From Diogma glabrata (lineage: Eukaryota > Arthropoda > Insecta > Diptera > Cylindrotomidae), in NCBI GenBank assembly GCA_963693315.1, contig OY856186.1:377668656-377732655 (forward strand): 64,000 bases of DNA, read 5' to 3'. Below, piece by piece: positions 61,659-64,000 of this stretch (position 1 is its first letter; every line of letters starts with the position of its first letter). The position numbers and the translations under genes are program-made. The notes under the pieces are model-generated. The model saw nothing but the letters and a program-made list of their open reading frames with translations, ran no database searches and was not told where the DNA came from.

Positions 61659-61721
61659 AAATATAAAAAATTTCACTGATGATAGATATATATATCTGAA
61701 ACCGGTCTGATTTTTATATTT
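61659..61721 (+). ncRNA. Hammerhead-like ribozyme (type I layout)
   Basis: The core boxes CTGATGA (61676-61682) and GAAA (61698-61701) are followed by CCGGTC, with the expected cleavage after C61707. Stem I is closed by TCA/TGA (673-675 with 708-710) and, beyond a small internal loop, by AAATATAAAAA with TTTTTATATTT (61659-61669 with 61711-61721). Stem II is AGATATATATATCT (61684-61697). Stem III is the loop-less ACCGGT. One extra T (61683) separates the CTGATGA box from stem II; the palindrome at 19.6 kb has the same extra T. Very short stem III is known for hammerheads of Penelope-like elements. The location fits; activity is unproven. Confidence 0.6.
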
Positions 61722-61760
61722 TATAAAAGTTGTTACAAAAATAAAACATTTTTATTAAAT

Positions 61761-62690
61761 CAACAAATTTAATAATTATTTAATTATAATTAAATTATTA
61801 AAGGCTGATAGTGGCCATATTGTGAAGTGATTCTAGTGTTGTATTCAGTTACATGTTAACAAATCTAATTGTAATAGTAAATTTTTTTTGTAAATACGGC
61901 ATGTTTTTATTTATGCTAGCTCATAAGTGAATTGAAGGAAAAAAAATCGAAACTTAATATAACAAAAAAAATTAGAAAGCTTAAAAGTGAGCGCATTGTT
62001 TGTTTTTGTACCGACCCGATCCAGTTATAACACCAAGCATAATAATACAAATAATAACACGGTACCAAAGAGGGGTAGTTTAACCTGGTTATTGTTTTAT
62101 TTTGGGCCGAGGAGCATGACGGGTTAATGCGGATACCACGAGTTGGAAGAGCGGGTTATTCACATCATGTGGTGAGTCCTAATTTACTGTTATTTACAGG
62201 TATGAATGATTATGGGTAGTATGTAGGTGTATGAGTGTGTGAATGTAGATGTGTGGATGGGAATAGCCCTATATGTGGAACTAATTCTGCATTTAACAAT
62301 CATAAGATTTATTGGCAAGTAATTATTTAAATTTTTCTTGGGAAATATCATTAGTTGATTTTCAATATAACTAGGTATTGGATAAATTAGACCGCGTGTC
62401 TCATAACTGTTGTGAGGGTTGTATGATTACAACAAATACATATATAACAGTTGCAGTCAGTAAACCGGTAAGTTAATATACTTTGTTGTGTTGAATGATT
62501 ATTTTTTTGTGATTGGGTTGATCTAAAATAAAAATAAACTTAAGTGTTTTATTGAATATTAGTTGGCAGACTAAGGAGGCTACCTTAATCTGAGAATTGT
62601 TTGATAATACAATGTAGTATTCCACAAGACCACAACGATTGTTAAAACAATATAATTTTATAATCACGATAAAGAAGAACAATCCTAAAA
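61761..62690. other. Unassigned sequence
   Basis: No gene was seen. 62040-62180 is less AT-rich (GGGCCGAGGAGCATGACGGG) and contains GGTGAG and TTATTTACAGGT words that could act as splice sites, but no supporting exon was found. Confidence 0.35.
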
Positions 62691-63099
62691 ATGATTGCAA
62701 CATCACTTCAAAGTCTACCTTTTGATAACTTTGATCACATCTGCAGTTATTTAGCGTTAAGTGATGTGCATAAACTACTGCTCACCTGTAAATGTTTTTA
62801 TAGTTACTCTCCTAACAATATAGGGAATGATTTAATTTAAGATTAGAGTGAACCGCCTTGATTGTTACGCTACTTCTTTTGCAACTAAGTTACAACAATA
62901 ACTGAAAGGTGAAACTTATTTCGGAACAATGGAGTTAGTTGAAAGTAAAATAACAGAGTTATTGAAAGAATTTTTGACTAAATTTAAACTTCGCATAAGA
63001 AGCATCACGTCTGGATCTGACGAATCTGATAATTTGCGTATTTCGGCAATCGCACAACTATTTGCCTATCTACACGATATGCGTATGCATATAAAATAA
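62691..63099 (+). pseudogene. Small F-box-like coding remnant
   Basis: ATG at 62691 opens a 49-codon frame (stop at 62838-62840) that contains LPFDNFDHICSYLALSDVHK followed by LLLTCKCFY. This is a good F-box pattern: L-P at the start, I-x2-Y-L, D in the middle, C near the end. F-box proteins link substrates to SKP1-cullin ubiquitin ligases. After the stop, another frame reads on as KIRVNRLDCYATSFATKLQQ, a stop, then LKGETYFGTMELVESKITEL and further to 63099. The second part has its own ATG at 62929 (56 codons). The natural reading is one decayed gene with a frameshift near 62835 and one internal stop. Two unrelated short ORFs cannot be excluded. Confidence 0.4.
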
Positions 63100-64000
63100 A
63101 GAATTTGGGTCAGCAAGCAATTATCAAGACATGTGTTGTAAACAAAAAAAAGGGAAATAAAACCAAACAACTGGACTGAAATTGTTATGTGTCGACCAAG
63201 TTGCGATATGATACAATTTTGTCTTTAACCCTTGCTGAATCAAGTAACTTCAATAAAAGCTCTAAGTTTAACCGATTTCAATACTGCAGATATCGTATGG
63301 ATGATGGTGTGTATGAAGGTACGTGTCTTTGTGCGGATTTGTGTGAGGATGTGGGTGTGCATGTGATCGCGGTTCTTTTCATGCAAAGGGGTCGTCAGAG
63401 TCTACTCATCTCACTTAGTTTTTTTTTATCCGTCTTTATTCAAAACACGCGTACTATACGATTATTTGTGTTGAAGCAGCAGGTATTCTTCTTTCGATCC
63501 CATAGGCTGTAGCTAGTCTGGGGCCAAAAATAATCTCATCCAGGTGCACGACTTGCTATGCCACTTCATTGGTTAACAATGAAGCAGCGCTTCAATACAA
63601 AACATCCTCCATCCAACAAAAATTTATAGCAACAAAATCTTCTATTTTTTTTTATTTTCTTTCTTTGTATCATCACAGACCATCAATGATCACAAAGGCC
63701 CACTCTTTAGTAATTCTTTTCGTTATATCTCCCTTTTTCACAATCCCAATATCCCTCATTTTGTCATTTACAGGATTTTAAACTTATGTACATAACTTAA
63801 AGAACAACCAATGCATAACAACCATTAAACACCATAGCCAGAAAAAATGTTTTGTACAATTTGAATATATATCACGATTTATACTTTATGTGAATGGATT
63901 TAATTTCCAAATCAAAAACTATGTCGATATAATAATAGTTATATACCTTGTTCAAATAGCGGATGTCTTATTCATTTTTATTTGTTTCTACTTTGAGCAA
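63100..64000. other. Unassigned sequence to the window end
   Basis: Nothing convincing was found. The ORF at 63189-63512 has no recognisable domain. 63305-63370 is TG-rich (GTGTGTATGAAGG, GATGTGGGTGTGCATGTG). Confidence 0.35.

Larger units (their letters stand above)
61170..61760 (+). mobile_element. Penelope-like element, 3' end
   Basis: This is a 5'-truncated Penelope-like retroelement with the C-terminal GIY-YIG endonuclease (61201-61521), a non-coding tail, and a hammerhead-like motif (61659-61721). Such elements encode RT plus endonuclease and carry hammerhead motifs in their pseudo-LTRs (established for the class). The RT is absent and the exact right end is not defined. Confidence 0.72.

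Overview
The window is repeat-dominated nuclear DNA from a eukaryote, very AT-rich by eye. It is most likely an insect, possibly a higher fly, judged from the mix of transposon families; no sequence fixes the species. I found no confident host protein-coding gene, no tRNA or rRNA gene, no CRISPR and no operon. Almost every convincing coding stretch belongs to a transposable element or a decayed copy of one, and many elements sit inside one another.

Left part, 1-25.7 kb. A minus-strand Helitron (2592-9232) keeps both termini but lost most of its Rep domain and part of its helicase. A 3.44-kb RTE-type LINE (3329-6770) is inserted in its helicase gene. At 11.6 kb the first exon of a PIF/Harbinger transposase is preserved with two stops, and just after it lies a 4.6-kb foldback-type element (12712-17357) with long inverted arms. 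That element carries two smaller inverted-repeat elements and a cysteine-rich ORF. Next come degenerate tandem repeats (17.6-18.9 kb), a broken Gypsy pol (about 19.3-21.6 kb) interrupted by a 293-bp Penelope-like palindrome, and a hAT-like non-autonomous element (21915-22730) with an 8-bp target duplication.

Centre, 25.7-50 kb. A (GTGACA)n array of about 1.58 kb is split by a BEL/Pao LTR retrotransposon (26344-33051). Its LTRs differ at one position in 431, yet its pol frame is broken. A second, much older LTR-retroelement ruin lies at 35.1-36.5 kb, and a ten-copy minisatellite of about 44 bp at 41.8-42.3 kb. A complete Ty1/copia element (44555-49215) has 131-bp LTRs, a TATAC target duplication and an open 1298-codon frame. 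It is inserted in a degenerate tandem repeat of about 290 bp.

Right part, 50-64 kb. There are several inverted-repeat elements, an 11-bp AGTAATGAAAA-type minisatellite split by a second hAT-like element with a perfect 8-bp duplication, a dispersed repeat present twice, an LTR-like promoter fragment, and the 3' end of a Penelope-like element. The last has a GIY-YIG endonuclease and, just downstream, a sequence that folds like a type I hammerhead ribozyme. A small decayed F-box-like coding remnant lies at 62.7-63.1 kb.

The only functional relations to describe are those within each element. The insertion order can be read directly: LINE into Helitron, BEL into hexamer array, copia into satellite, hAT into minisatellite, Penelope piece into Gypsy, and small inverted-repeat elements into the foldback element.
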